NCBI GenBank assembly: GCA_035610835.1
Contig: CM069458.1
Coordinates: 30,281,449 to 30,345,448 of the forward strand
Origin: Ophiura sarsii
Lineage: Eukaryota > Echinodermata > Ophiuroidea > Amphilepidida > Ophiuridae
Direction of reading: 5' to 3'
Length of the DNA stretch: 64,000 bases
In this document: piece after piece, positions 54,701 to 59,352 of the stretch
Layout of the letters: each line of letters opens with the position of its first letter
Numbering within the stretch: position 1 is the first letter of the stretch
Notes under the pieces: model-generated
The model's input: only the letters and a program-made list of their open reading frames with translations
What the model was told of the DNA's origin: nothing
Database searches by the model: none
Made by a program: the position numbers and the translations under genes

Positions 54701-57329
54701 ATCAGTACCCCAAGCCCCATACAATCAGTAGCCTACCCCAAGCCCCAAGCAGTATGAAAGAGGAAAATCTTAAAGGGGCATTGAGAGAGATGTATCGATA
54801 TACTAAATGAGCAAATAACGTAAAGATATTAAATCATCAACATAGACCAAATCCAAAATGTCGTACAATTCCGACATCGTCTTCATGCAAAATAAGCAAA
54901 TAACGGCACTTCCGGGTTGAAATTTGCCGCGAAAGTACGCATGTTAAGCGATCGCATAACTTCCGAATTCAGCACCTAGTTTCGATATGATCATATCAAA
55001 ACTAAGAAAATCATGAAATTTTAGATGATAAACGGCGAATGTTGGTAAACTGTTTCAGATGGTAGTTAGTATATATGCCTAAGTTTTACTTTGATGCCAA
55101 AAACTGATTTCCAAGATAATTGAGGGCGCACTCCCATACGTATCTCTCAATGCCCCTTTAAATGAAAGCTCTGTATCTGTGGTGATAGGTCGTATAGTCA
55201 CTTCCTAAATGAAAACTTGGTATTTCATAGTTTGTATATAGACAGCTCGTAGTCTTTGCAGTTCACTTATATGCGCATGCTCGCAAGGATTGTATTTTAA
55301 TTGGTAGAAAGTTTACGGTCATGCTTTCTCTCGCTATCTAGGATACGGTATGACTGAACTTTAAACGCATTTGCAATGTTATGTAATCTTTTTCAAACTT
55401 TTACACATTTTTTTTCTCTTATATGAAGTTTGAAAGACGACTCATAAGTCGATCTTATGACTGTTTTTTTCGTAGACAAATCTCATAACTTTACTAAACC
55501 ACAATGAGAATCTACCTTCCAATTATTTAGGGAATTTCCAACATATTTTTTTAATTTTCATCATAAAAAGCGTTCCGTACTATTATGTTCACTTGTGTAC
55601 AATTGCGATCGCATCCGGAAACACTGTAAACGGCAGGCGTAGCCAGGTATTTCATATTGGGGGGGGGGGGGGGGGGGGGGGGGGGAAATGAAAGTGAACC
55701 GACAGTGCAGTGAAATGTTCGTAAAAGGTTGCCCCACATTTTCCCCCAGTCACCTTGCGAATTTCACGTAAGGGGTGGGGGTGGGGGTGGGGGGGGGGGG
55801 GGGGTGGGGGAGACCCAGACAGTTTATTTTAACCAATTCAAAACATGATTTTGAAATAATTAGGTTTAGGAAGCGTATTGTCCTGTAACTTACAAGATAT
55901 TTTAGTTTCAAGTTTCATGTTTATAAATCTAATTTAACCAAGAAATTGCATTTCTAGGAAAAAAATCAAAGATAATAATAGGGCCTAATAATAATATTAC
56001 CGTTCTTATATAGCGCTTTCGACAATGCAAGCACAGTCCAAAGGCGCTTTTTTATATCAAGATAGAGGGTGTTCCATGAAAAAGATCGCACAACTGGCAT
56101 AATATGCCTTTAATTGGCATAAAATTGACTAGGTCACTATGCAATTAAGCAAAATTCATATGAAGTCAAAAATACCACATTTTTAGTTTCTAATTGATTG
56201 CATTGCCATTTGCAACGCAACATTTGTAAGGGGGTGTTAACCCATAACATGACATTTATCAAGCACTGTACATTTTGAAGTAGGCCTATTAATGTAATGT
56301 ATAAAATGTATACATTTTTGGAAAGGAAATGAGAATCCATATTTGGTATCAAATTTCACTAAAATGCTGATTTTTGAAAGGAAATGAGAATGTATACATT
56401 TTTGGAAAGGAAATGAGAATCCATATTTGCTATCACATTTCACTAAAAATGCTGATTTGTTGAATTTGGAACAACAACAAAAAAATCAAATTTTTGGCTC
56501 AAACATTGTGGTCAACGTAGCAAAATCAGTTGTTGGCAAAAAAATGCCAAAATTGAACCAAAATTTAAGACACTTTTCTAAGAATGGTTTTTAGTTTTTT
56601 ACAATAAAATTGCTTTTTTGGGAGTCAAAAACTGATTTTGCTACGTTGACCACAAGTTTTGAGCCAAAAAGGGATTTTGGTCAACAACAACAACAACAAA
56701 AATCAGCATTTTAAGTGAAATTTGATACCAAAAATGGATTCATCGACTCAAGTCCTTTCCAAAAATGTATACCTTTATATAATTTACATCACATTAATAG
56801 TTCAAAAGTTACAGCGCTTGATACATTCTGAGACTAATACATTTCATTCTTTTTTGGGGTTAACACCCCCCTTACAAATATCAATGCAATCAATTGAAAA
56901 CTAGAAAAACATGCATCTGGGGTGTGTGTGTGTGGGGGGGGGGGGGGGGGGGGGGGGGTGGGGGGGGGGGGTCGGGTGACCTTTCTGGTGAATTTTGGGG
57001 GTCGGAAAAGAAACCTGTTGCCGTGTGGTGATCTCGAGTTAGGGTTATTGTAGCATCAAAGTCATGAGTAATAGGAATGAAACTTCTAAGAAAATGTCAG
57101 CTTTACTTACCGATCTACCTGTCCTTGGTTCCACGACATCCTTGGCTACATTGCGATCCAATAATGTAGCGTGTTTTTCAATGGTTACGGTAGTATGACC
57201 AGCTAGTTCCGATGAAGATTGAGACATTGAAGATGAAATGAAATTACTTATCAAAAATAATAATTGAATAATTACATAAGATTGGCTTGTGCTACCGCAG
57301 CCAATAGAACTGAGGGTGCGTAAAAACAT
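15639..57329 (-). CDS. Whole gene: secreted mosaic protein with mucin repeat and inactive trypsin fold (19 exons)
   Basis: I joined 19 exons by reading GT-AG boundaries on the minus strand: 57329-57111, 54550-54433, 52764-52666, 52170-52048, 49876-49784, 49153-49049, 45822-45448, 43572-43462, 42556-42230, 39759-39564, 37879-37617, 36796-36657, 35774-35609, 32955-32593, 29816-22662, 21588-21250, 20643-20536, 19164-18820 and 15751-15639. The sum is 10,758 bases, an exact multiple of three, with one open frame across all joins (about 3,585 residues). Apart from the exon 1/2 junction and those inside the protease module, every intron is phase 1, the signature of shuffled extracellular domains. 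The module order resembles corin/enteropeptidase-like mosaics (Frizzled, LDLRa, CUB, trypsin fold) with a very large mucin-like segment added. No transmembrane segment follows the signal, so the product is probably secreted. The function is unknown; binding, adhesion or mucus scaffold roles are inference. Small exons may have been missed and the transcript ends are not defined. Confidence 0.8.
15797..16202. repeat. MITE family H, copy 2
   Basis: TTAAAGGGACACTAAGAGAT and the inverted right end TTAAAGGGACATTAAGTGGT. It lies about 45 bases upstream of exon 19 in its intron. Confidence 0.8.
16203..16876. other. Intron DNA with a long G run
   Basis: No exon. Contains a G homopolymer of about 20 near 16770-16790 and a small ATAAGGTGGT/ACCACCTTAT inverted pair. 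Confidence 0.5.
16877..17527. repeat. MITE family C with perfect 16-bp ends
   Basis: The ends are exact inverted repeats TTAACCCTTTGAACCC. Near the left end is a perfect 20-base palindrome AAGGCCGATATATCGGCCTT, followed by a near copy 40 bases on. Confidence 0.8.
17555..17801. repeat. MITE family B, copy 2
   Basis: TTAACACTTTCCACGCGGC ends in inverted orientation, 247 bases long, close to copy 1 in sequence. Confidence 0.85.
17802..18819. other. Intron DNA, no exon recognised
   Basis: Contains a run of about 21 C near 17965-17985; otherwise nothing supported. Confidence 0.5.
18820..19164 (-). CDS. Exon 18: CUB domain
   Basis: Residues about 3434-3548. CUB domain with [21 protein letters not shown], a [14 protein letters not shown] segment, [10 protein letters not shown] and [16 protein letters not shown]. 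Phase 1 to phase 1, acceptor CATTTCAG, donor G|GTAAGA. Best match in the window is exon 16. Confidence 0.88.
19240..19470. repeat. Degenerate family F element
   Basis: CAAAAGGGGGCATTGG at the left and ACAAATGCATCC near the right resemble eroded family F ends, and the interior words (AAAATGACACCTTG, TTCTGATTTTATG) match copy 1. Confidence 0.5.
19523..19882. repeat. MITE family H subfamily, copy without its outermost ends
   Basis: Nearly the same sequence as 54770-55161 (GAGAGATGTATCGATATACT, GCAAATAACGGCACT, CATACGTATCTCTC), but the outermost TTAAAGGGGCA ends are missing. Confidence 0.7.
19883..20535. other. Intron DNA, no exon recognised
   Basis: No supported feature between the family H copy and exon 17. 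Confidence 0.5.
20536..20643 (-). CDS. Exon 17: truncated LDLRa module
   Basis: Residues about 3398-3433. It matches the second half of an LDLRa module ([16 protein letters not shown], then SEC) but has four rather than six cysteines; the first disulfide pair is missing. Phase 1 to phase 1, acceptor ACTGCAG, donor G|GTAAGT. It is nearly identical in layout to exon 19. Confidence 0.8.
20719..20889. repeat. MITE family A, copy 3
   Basis: ATACTGTAAAAGTCAATATT and the inverted end TTTCTACTTTTACAGTAT, with TTTCGCGATA words inside. Confidence 0.75.
21055..21205. repeat. Half of a family J foldback
   Basis: TTGGATTCATTGAACCG, AAAATGTATACTTTTATATAG and the CACACCCCCTAAA end match one arm of the element at 50698-51415; the other arm is absent. 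Confidence 0.6.
21250..21588 (-). CDS. Exon 16: CUB domain
   Basis: Residues about 3285-3397. CUB domain with [23 protein letters not shown], a [13 protein letters not shown] segment and [10 protein letters not shown]. Phase 1 to phase 1, acceptor CTCTTCAG, donor G|GTATTA. It is close in sequence to exon 18 (shared CRWVx[24 protein letters not shown]), so the two look like products of a recent duplication. Confidence 0.9.
21643..21823. repeat. Pogo/Tigger-like MITE (family I)
   Basis: The ends are inverted repeats CAGAGGAACCTCGTTAACAC and, from the right, CAGTGGAACCTCGTTAACAC. CAGTGGAACCTCG-type ends are characteristic of pogo-group elements; the family assignment is inference. Confidence 0.7.
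21824..22661. other. Intron DNA, no exon recognised
   Basis: No supported feature; a short GAGAGAGGGAGAGAGG tract occurs near 22258. Confidence 0.5.
22662..29816 (-). CDS. Exon 15: giant mucin-like repeat exon
   Basis: Residues about 900-3284. One 7,155-base exon with acceptor TTACTGCAG and donor G|GTAAGC, phase 1 to phase 1. The frame set by exon 14 is open throughout and encodes about 100 copies of a 23-residue unit: [10 protein letters not shown], then [13 protein letters not shown]. Roughly 10 of 23 residues are Ser or Thr, plus two Pro, as expected for a densely O-glycosylated mucin stalk. Variant units (for example TLPTTEGK or DPSFQT forms, and units one residue shorter) are interspersed. 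I checked the variant units by eye and found no stop. Because the unit is 69 bases, other frames on both strands are also open for long distances, but they lack splice compatibility and give implausible Leu/Lys or Val-rich proteins. Confidence 0.88.
22782..24575. repeat. Higher-order duplication of 13 units (897 bp) in tandem
   Basis: The distinctive variant GGATCTTCAGATGGAGAGCC occurs at 22811 and again at 23708, exactly 897 = 13 x 69 bases apart. The order of unit variants after each is the same until about 24575. Confidence 0.85.
27720..28550. repeat. Repeated 8-unit block (549 bp)
   Basis: The variant GTATATTTTGTAAAGTAGG occurs at 26511, 27822 and 28371. The spacings are 1,311 (19 units) and 549 (8 units less one codon), with the same neighbouring variants, so a multi-unit block was copied more than once. 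Confidence 0.8.
29817..30131. other. Intron DNA, no exon recognised
   Basis: Ends with short palindromic words around AAGTCCTTTTAAGGACTT; no coding signal. Confidence 0.5.
30132..30842. repeat. Foldback family J, copy 1
   Basis: About 711 bases that are almost entirely two inverted arms: GGGGGACTTAAGGAAGTTTT at the left against AAAACTTCCTTAAGTCCCCC at the right, and inner pairs such as GGATCAGAGAATCC/GGATTCTCTGATCC. Related copies: 34554-35219, 45958-46621, 50698-51415, 56222-56879. Confidence 0.85.
31040..31316. repeat. Foldback element with about 105-base arms (family K)
   Basis: ATTCAACAAAATCGAATG and CAACAGCAAAGTTGCACTAG at the left are matched by their complements at the right; the loop is about 60 bases. 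Confidence 0.75.
31621..31849. repeat. MITE family B, copy 3 (eroded)
   Basis: Shares ACGACATTCCAAAGT, ACCATATTTGGAATCACCAT and GTGGAAAGTGTTAAG with other B copies; the left end is degraded. Confidence 0.7.
31852..32116. repeat. 70-bp tandem repeat, about three units
   Basis: GCTCTCAGTGATTTGAGTCA recurs at 31908, 31978 and 32048 (period 70). Each unit is rich in AAGTCAAGTCA words. Confidence 0.85.
32223..32577. repeat. MITE family H, copy 3
   Basis: TTAAAGGGGCATTAAGAGAT at the left and TTGTGTCCCTTTAA at the right. Its right end stops about 14 bases inside the intron that follows exon 14. Confidence 0.75.
32593..32955 (-). CDS. Exon 14: CUB domain
   Basis: Residues about 779-899. A full CUB domain: [25 protein letters not shown], a CCDVL motif and FTGFSLEI near the end. 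Phase 1 to phase 1, acceptor ATGGCAG after a pyrimidine-rich tract, donor G|GTAAAT. It links the protease homologue to the mucin-like exon. A family H element ends about 14 bases past the donor. Confidence 0.9.
33240..33830. repeat. Inverted repeat with about 120-base arms
   Basis: Left arm 33242-33367 and right arm 33708-33828 are inverted copies with some differences, for example GAATAATGGCACGACCCC against GGGGTCGTGCCATTATTC. The spacer has a small hairpin GCGGAGTGCATTG...CACTGCACTCCGC. Confidence 0.75.
33920..34043. repeat. Exact 62-bp direct duplication
   Basis: TTAAAATCGGCGAACCCGCG... occurs at 33920 and again at 33982 with no difference over 62 bases. The right-arm CGCACTCCGC-type words follow it. 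Confidence 0.85.
34044..34553. other. Intron DNA, no exon recognised
   Basis: GTTGTTGTTGGTGTG-type low-complexity near 34440; no coding signal. Confidence 0.5.
34554..35219. repeat. Foldback family J, copy 2 (chimeric arms)
   Basis: The left arm starts TTAAGGGGTGTCAACCCTAA, like the copy at 56222. The right arm ends GGCAGTTTTACGGAGGCT...GCCCCTTAA, like the copy at 50698. The two arms therefore belong to different subfamilies. Confidence 0.65.
35609..35774 (-). CDS. Exon 13: trypsin-fold module, part 4 (Ser-to-Glu)
   Basis: Residues about 724-778. Joined to exon 12 the active-site segment reads C-I-E-D-E-G-A-P, aligned base for base with C-Q-G-D-S-G-G-P, so Ser195 is Glu (GAG) and Gly197 is Ala. 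The rest is a normal S1 C-terminus: HLVGIQI, a disulfide Cys, and [12 protein letters not shown]. Phase 0 in and 1 out, acceptor TTGCAG, donor G|GTACAT. With His and Ser both replaced the domain cannot use the serine-protease mechanism. Confidence 0.88.
35796..35975. repeat. MITE family L, copy 1
   Basis: GGGCTATTCCATTTGAAATC at the left and GTTTCAAATGGAATAACCCA at the right. It ends about 21 bases upstream of exon 13, in the acceptor region. Copies at 46946, 49593 and 50274. Confidence 0.8.
36055..36280. repeat. Half copy of the 1964-2506 foldback
   Basis: AAATTATAAAGTTGTTGGAA, TTGAGATATTGCACGCTAAG and CATTTTCACATTTTGCTTTTC match one arm of that element. Confidence 0.75.
36657..36796 (-). 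CDS. Exon 12: trypsin-fold module, part 3
   Basis: Residues about 677-723. [17 protein letters not shown] and TLICAQ match the cysteine 168-182 loop of S1 proteases; the exon ends at LCI, the start of the segment that normally reads C-Q-G-D-S-G-G-P. The acceptor is CCCAGCAG and the donor GTAAGT, phase 1 in and 0 out. The residues where Asp189 would sit read PL, so trypsin-like specificity is not expected. Confidence 0.85.
36797..37616. other. Intron DNA, no exon recognised
   Basis: Lies between exons 11 and 12; no repeat or exon supported. Confidence 0.5.
37617..37879 (-). CDS. Exon 11: trypsin-fold module, part 2 (Asp retained)
   Basis: Residues about 589-676. It includes [23 protein letters not shown], i.e. 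the D-L-x-x-I-R-L segment with catalytic Asp102 kept, then VRPICVA and CFVAGWGN, all standard S1 landmarks. The acceptor is TTATCAG. Two donors three bases apart are possible (end at 37617 or 37620), both phase 1; GTAAGC is preferred. The long stretch read upstream of the acceptor is intronic. Confidence 0.87.
37880..39563. other. Intron DNA, no exon recognised
   Basis: The intron interrupting the trypsin fold right after the His-region cysteine. A fragment of family L (TGGATTTCAAATCAATTGGA) lies near 39492. Confidence 0.5.
39564..39759 (-). CDS. Exon 10: trypsin-fold module, part 1 (His-to-Asp)
   Basis: Residues about 524-588. Trypsin-family (S1) N-terminal half: [13 protein letters not shown] aligns with the A-x-P-G-x-W-P-W segment, and [20 protein letters not shown] aligns with the region holding catalytic His. 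The usual A-A-H-C is A-D-C, so His57 is Asp (codon GAT). The R-IVGG activation cleavage motif is also gone, with SDWLD in its place. Phase 1 in, phase 2 out, donor AT|GTGAGT. Cysteines 42 and 58 are kept, so the fold is probably intact. Confidence 0.88.
40100..40779. repeat. Inverted-repeat transposon family M
   Basis: 680 bases with ends GGGTCATTCTTCAGTAAATG in inverted orientation, extended by ACATTTC words. No transposase frame inside. Confidence 0.8.
40780..42229. other. Intron DNA, no exon recognised
   Basis: AT-rich with a direct repeat of AGGGAAAATCTGTGATAA near 41500-41570, a G run near 41790, and repeated ACAAATTTAACAATGTTAAT near 42040-42100. Confidence 0.5.
42230..42556 (-). CDS. 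Exon 9: Frizzled-type cysteine-rich domain
   Basis: Residues about 415-523. A complete Fz CRD: ten cysteines in canonical order, starting PCKP, then the TCG segment with LPYSTTF, a [18 protein letters not shown] core, WFCREACMN and a closing NCE...MC pair. Phase 1 to phase 1, acceptor CTTTCAG, donor G|GTAAGG. Fz CRDs bind lipid-modified or hydrophobic ligands such as Wnt in Frizzled and sFRP. The same fold occurs with LDLRa and trypsin modules in corin. Its ligand here is unknown. Confidence 0.9.
42557..43461. other. Intron DNA with a family A fragment and C runs
   Basis: ATACTGTAAAGTGGAAATTG at 42588 is a family A end without its partner. C and G runs occur near 43090. Confidence 0.5.
43462..43572 (-). 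CDS. Exon 8: LDL-receptor class A module
   Basis: Residues about 378-414. All six cysteines of an LDLRa module are present, with the acidic calcium-site cluster [16 protein letters not shown]. The acceptor is ATAAATAG and the donor C|GTAAGT, phase 1 to phase 1. It precedes the Frizzled domain, the neighbour order seen in corin-type proteins. Confidence 0.88.
43679..43815. repeat. MITE family G, half copy
   Basis: TTAAAGGCATATTATACGATCTTTTCC-type left end followed by GGGACGCCCTCTATCCTTGA; the right end is missing. Confidence 0.65.
43816..44767. other. Intron DNA, no exon recognised
   Basis: No supported feature. Confidence 0.5.
44768..44955. repeat. MITE family A, copy 4
   Basis: TACTGTAAAAGTGGTAATTT and the inverted AAAATTTCCACTTTTACAGA. 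Confidence 0.8.
44961..45424. repeat. Near-perfect palindromic element (family N), about 210-base arms
   Basis: ATAAACTGCTCACAAAAAGT at the left is mirrored by ACTTTTTGTGAGCAGTTTAT at the right. Long internal stretches pair (GTCCAGTTTCAAAAGTGAC with GTCACTTTTGAAACTGGAC). It ends about 23 bases past the donor of exon 7. Confidence 0.85.
45448..45822 (-). CDS. Exon 7: CUB domain
   Basis: Residues about 253-377. A complete CUB domain in one exon, phase 1 to phase 1 (acceptor ATTGCAG, donor G|GTATGT). It shows [16 protein letters not shown], a CCDYL motif after the FSTEA segment, and a C-terminal [10 protein letters not shown]...GFVI strand pattern. CUB domains are extracellular beta-sandwich binding modules. 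It has several N-x-S/T sites. A palindromic element ends about 23 bases past the donor. Confidence 0.9.
45958..46621. repeat. Foldback family J, copy 3
   Basis: TTAAGGGGGGACTTAAGGAA at the left and CTTCCTTGAGTCCCCCCTTAA-type right end, with GGGTCAGAGAATCC and GGATTCTCTGATCC inside. Confidence 0.85.
46946..47139. repeat. MITE family L, copy 2
   Basis: GGGCATTTCCATTTAAATCC to GGATTTCTAATGGAATAGCC in inverted orientation. Confidence 0.8.
47140..47754. other. Intron DNA, no exon recognised
   Basis: Contains AAAATAATAAAAATAATATA low-complexity near 47350 and a C run near 47680. Confidence 0.5.
47755..48112. repeat. MITE family G, copy
   Basis: TTAAAGGCATATTATGCTAT at the left, GATAGAGGGTGTCCCATAAT at the right, and internal inverted words GAGTTACAGAGCGATACGAT. 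The right tip is eroded. Confidence 0.75.
48145..48407. repeat. MITE family B, copy 4
   Basis: GGCAGGCGTCTGCAGACGAC to GCTGCGTGGAAAGTGTTAA; the left tip is replaced by AT-rich sequence. Confidence 0.75.
48411..49045. mobile_element. Mobile element with 10-bp target duplication, at the exon 6 donor
   Basis: The element 48421-49035 has inverted ends AGGCCCGTAA and TTACGGGCCT and is flanked by exact direct repeats GATCACCACC (48411-48420 and 49036-49045). The interior is made of G/C homopolymers and several copies of a GGTACATTGGTACAAAAAAA unit (48818-48950). No coding capacity. Confidence 0.85.
49049..49153 (-). CDS. Exon 6: second ShKT-like module
   Basis: Residues about 218-252. The acceptor is TTCTTACAG and the donor G|GTAGGT, phase 1 to phase 1. 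Six cysteines end in YCPVLCDLC, matching exon 3 in spacing (CP-x-x-C-x-x-C). The right-hand target-site duplication of a mobile element (48421-49035) begins at intron base +4, so the donor context is partly made by that insertion. Confidence 0.7.
49593..49778. repeat. MITE family L, copy 3
   Basis: TGGGCTATTCCATTATAAAT to TTTCAACTGGAATAGCCCA in inverted orientation. Its end lies about 5 bases past the splice donor of exon 5. Confidence 0.85.
49784..49876 (-). CDS. Exon 5: EGF-like module
   Basis: Residues about 187-217. The acceptor is TTCCACAG and the donor G|GTAAAT, phase 1 to phase 1. Cysteine pattern ends [14 protein letters not shown], typical of EGF-like domains. The intron after this exon runs into a family L inverted-repeat element only about 5 bases past the splice site. 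Confidence 0.75.
49877..50273. other. Intron DNA, no exon recognised
   Basis: No supported feature. Confidence 0.5.
50274..50470. repeat. MITE family L, copy 4 (eroded)
   Basis: TGGGCTATTCCAGCTAAAAT at the left; right end degraded to TTGGAGCTGTTCCCA. Confidence 0.7.
50698..51415. repeat. Foldback family J-like element with long near-perfect arms
   Basis: TTAAGGGGGATGTGCACCTT to AAGGTGCACAGCCCCCTTAA, with arms of roughly 340 bases that pair almost throughout (for example AACTCAAAATATATTTTG with CAAAATATATTTTGAGTT). Confidence 0.85.
51416..52047. other. Intron DNA, no exon recognised
   Basis: Contains GGTTAGGGTTAAGG-like words and a G run near 51850. Confidence 0.5.
52048..52170 (-). CDS. 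Exon 4: EGF-like module
   Basis: Residues about 146-186. The acceptor is CCAACAG and the donor G|GTAACA, phase 1 to phase 1. The peptide contains CLNGGT followed by [14 protein letters not shown], an EGF-like arrangement with an enlarged loop between the third and fourth cysteines. The exon lies between the two ShKT-like modules. Confidence 0.75.
52318..52500. repeat. Family F fragment
   Basis: TGTGACCAGTCAATCACATC and internal AAAATGACACCT words match family F; the right end is missing. Confidence 0.55.
52666..52764 (-). CDS. Exon 3: ShKT-like six-cysteine module
   Basis: Residues about 113-145. The exon is bounded by a TTTCAG acceptor and G|GTAGGT donor, phase 1 on both sides. The module has six cysteines and closes with CPVYCGEC, the C-terminal pattern of ShKT-type domains found in many secreted animal proteins. 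It aligns in cysteine spacing with exon 6, which suggests a duplicated module. The name ShKT-like rests on the cysteine pattern only. Confidence 0.65.
52765..53926. other. Intron DNA, no exon recognised
   Basis: A and T homopolymers near 52910-53060; no coding signal. Confidence 0.5.
53927..54123. repeat. GA-rich minisatellite
   Basis: Tandem variants of GGGGATCGGGGAGG over about 190 bases. The proline- and serine-rich open frame on the minus strand is a by-product. Confidence 0.85.
54190..54369. repeat. Short MITE (family P)
   Basis: CAGGGGCAGATCCAGGATTT at the left, AAATCCGCCCCTG at the right, with repeated ACATGTTTTCGC / ACACGTTTTT words inside. Confidence 0.75.
54433..54550 (-). CDS. 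Exon 2: EGF-like module
   Basis: Residues about 74-112. The acceptor is TTTGTTTCAG and the donor is G|GTAGGC. Entry is phase 0, matching exon 1, and exit is phase 1. The peptide has six cysteines in EGF-like spacing, ending [14 protein letters not shown], with the typical Cys-x-Cys followed by a Gly-Tyr turn. It begins the cysteine-rich N-terminal block of the mosaic protein. Confidence 0.7.
54770..55161. repeat. MITE family H subfamily, complete copy
   Basis: TTAAAGGGGCATTGAGAGAG at the left and TATCTCTCAATGCCCCTTTAA-type right end. Confidence 0.8.
55162..56221. other. Intron DNA with G runs and a family G end
   Basis: G homopolymers near 55660-55687 and 55780-55804 are preceded by GGCGTAGCCAGGTATTT. 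GATAGAGGGTGTTCCATG...AATATGCCTTTAA near 56064-56114 is a family G right end. Confidence 0.5.
56222..56879. repeat. Foldback family J-like element
   Basis: ATTTGTAAGGGGGTGTTAAC to GTTAACACCCCCCTTACAAAT-type right end. The left arm has a small internal direct duplication around GGAAAGGAAATGAGAATCCA. Confidence 0.8.
56935..57040 (+). mobile_element. G run followed by SINE body (no tRNA head)
   Basis: About 35 G with one T, then GGTGACCTTTCTGGTGAATT and TTGCCGTGTGGTGATCTCGA, the same body that follows the tRNA-like head at 11.7-11.8 kb on the other strand. It sits about 70 bases past the donor of exon 1. Confidence 0.65.
57111..57329 (-). CDS. Exon 1: start codon and signal sequence
   Basis: Residues 1-73. 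The first in-frame ATG is at 57327-57329; the frame is open further upstream only through a TTG, so the ATG is preferred. Residues about 18-33 form a hydrophobic stretch ([10 protein letters not shown] core) that fits a signal peptide with a long n-region or a signal anchor. The rest is polar and Ser/Thr-rich. The exon ends on a complete codon before a strong donor, GTAAGT (phase 0). It is the least certain exon because it has no recognisable domain. Confidence 0.55.
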
Positions 57330-58507
57330 CGCAAATAAAGGAACCGGGGAAATTAAATTATCAAAAATAAACAATAAAGGGAAATAAGACGGTGTGGACT
57401 GGACGTCTAGTTCATGTCGTCTTGATTGGCGAATGACCCCGGGAAAAATAAGCCCGTTTGACTAGTCAATTGCTACACGCCATAATTATATAATCCCTGA
57501 ACACGCGTAGACACGCTTCACGAATCTGGTAAATATGATTATGTAATCAATGTATGTAAATTATGATGGATCGATGGTAAACTGTCTTTTTGTACTCGAG
57601 AATAATTGAAAATCGGTTTATATGTTGTTATAAAAAATAATCAAGCAGTATTATAGTAGATTCATAAACTCTGGCGCATCAGTATCGATTTTGGACTTTG
57701 TCCATTGGGCGTTAGAGGAACCCATTTTGACCAATGATGAAACAGCGGTACTTTTATAGATGTCATTATCATGATTATTTGCGCGCCATAAATCAAATGC
57801 TATTCATGATAGTGTGGCGTTATGAATAGGGCTGATCAAATAGCTTTACAATCACGACAACCAAAAACTTAATCCAGCAGCTTCAAATGTGTTATCCCTT
57901 TGGAAGCGGTTACCACAATAAAAACAAATCGACCATCATCAACCGTTACAGGATTCGAAAGAAAAATATTATGTATGTCATTTTACCTATTCATAATTTA
58001 GTGGATACTTTTTATTATTTTACGTTTTTATTATGCACATGGAATAAAGGAAACATTAAAATGAAAATAACAGTTCTACGTATTTTTTTGCGAGAATAAA
58101 CCGGAAAATAATTGAATAATCATTTTTTAATATACCTAGGTACAAAACCATTTGTCCTAATTAAATGGAAAAACAGTTATATCAACCAAGATACGGATTA
58201 TAAACGTTACGTTAAGTATTTCTGGCTATGAGACCACCTTTATCAATTTATCTGAATAACAATACATTTTCTTTATCGTTATGCCGATAATCCAACCGCA
58301 AGTTCCCTGTCACTTAGATACATAGTGGTGAATATATCACCATGATCACAGTAATACATGCACACGAAGCCACGGTATTACCCTTGCATATTACGATTAA
58401 ATTCGAGTGCCTCCCCATCTTTTGCTTCTGTTACCTCTTTACTGAAATGGTATATCGCTAAAATCGGCCAATGTCTGCGAATCGACTATAAAGGTCTATG
58501 GGAAAAT
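57330..58507. other. Upstream flank of the mosaic gene
   Basis: It must hold the promoter and 5' untranslated region of the minus-strand gene. A CTATAAAAG word on the minus strand near 57753 could be a TATA box but lies over 400 bases from the start codon; no other support. Confidence 0.3.
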
Positions 58508-58550
<43 letters not shown>

Positions 58551-58565
58551 GGGGGGGGGGGGGGG
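58508..58565. repeat. Very long G homopolymer
   Basis: 42 consecutive G (58508-58549), one T, then 15 G. It is followed within 100 bases by a further 12-G run and GGCTGGCCCCCCTGCCCCC. Confidence 0.9.
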
Positions 58566-58970
58566 TAGCGATAGGCTGTCCACAAAACCGGCAAAAAAAC
58601 GCATGGTCAAATACGCAAATTTACCGACGGAGGTTCGAATTTACCGGCGGGCTTATTCCAGGGGGGGGGGGGGCTGGCCCCCCTGCCCCCACTCTGTGTA
58701 CGCCACTGCGTAAGCTGTTTGCATGGTTAAATATTGTCTCTTCTCTAAGTTTCTTTTCGATTTTCACTTCTTTCCACTTATTTTTTCCCTTCCGTAATCA
58801 CGTGCAGCATGTTCCTAACATTCCATTTATGTGGATTTTTGCAAAAAGGCTTTCACATAATGATAGGCTACTAAACTTTGTGCACAACATTAAAAGGATA
58901 ATTTCAACCTGAAATCAAAAAGAATCACCGTTAAAACCTTTGTTCCCCTCTCCACTACCCCACCCCTCCA
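58566..58970. other. No gene recognised
   Basis: The plus-strand open frame through the G run is translated homopolymer. CCACTCTGTGTACGCCACTG near 58690 looks like an end of a dispersed repeat. Confidence 0.5.
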
Positions 58971-59352
58971 TTAAAGGCATATTATGTGATTTTTTCCAAG
59001 TAGCGCCCTCTATCATTGATTTTTACTATGAAAGCAGATTTTCTTGCAGATTTGCATTTCTGATTATAAGTCATAAAGCTCTTCTAAGTTACAGATCGAT
59101 ACAATTCCTAATTACTTCAATATTATGGTTTAGAAAAAGATTGTACCGCTCGGTACAATCTATTTTTTTAAATTTTATTGTAAATTCACTCAAAAACCAT
59201 GATTTTGAGGTTATTAGGAATCGTATCGCTCTCTAACTTGGGATATATTTATGATTTATGATCAGAAAAGTAAATCTGCAAGAAAATCTACTTCCAATTT
59301 TTTTCGAGGATTGAGGGCGTCCCCTGGAAAAGATCACATAATATACCTTTAA
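58971..59352. repeat. MITE family G, complete copy
   Basis: 382 bases with inverted ends TTAAAGGCATATTATGTGAT and, from the right, TTAAAGGTATATTATGTGAT. The interior also pairs around AATCGTATCGCTCT and GATCGATACAATTCC. Confidence 0.9.

Noticed and set aside
57745..57760. TATA box for the mosaic gene
   Set aside because: Only a short AT word over 400 bases upstream of the start codon; too weak to call.
58358..58912. 184-codon plus-strand frame
   Set aside because: A third of it is translated G homopolymer, with no recognisable domain.
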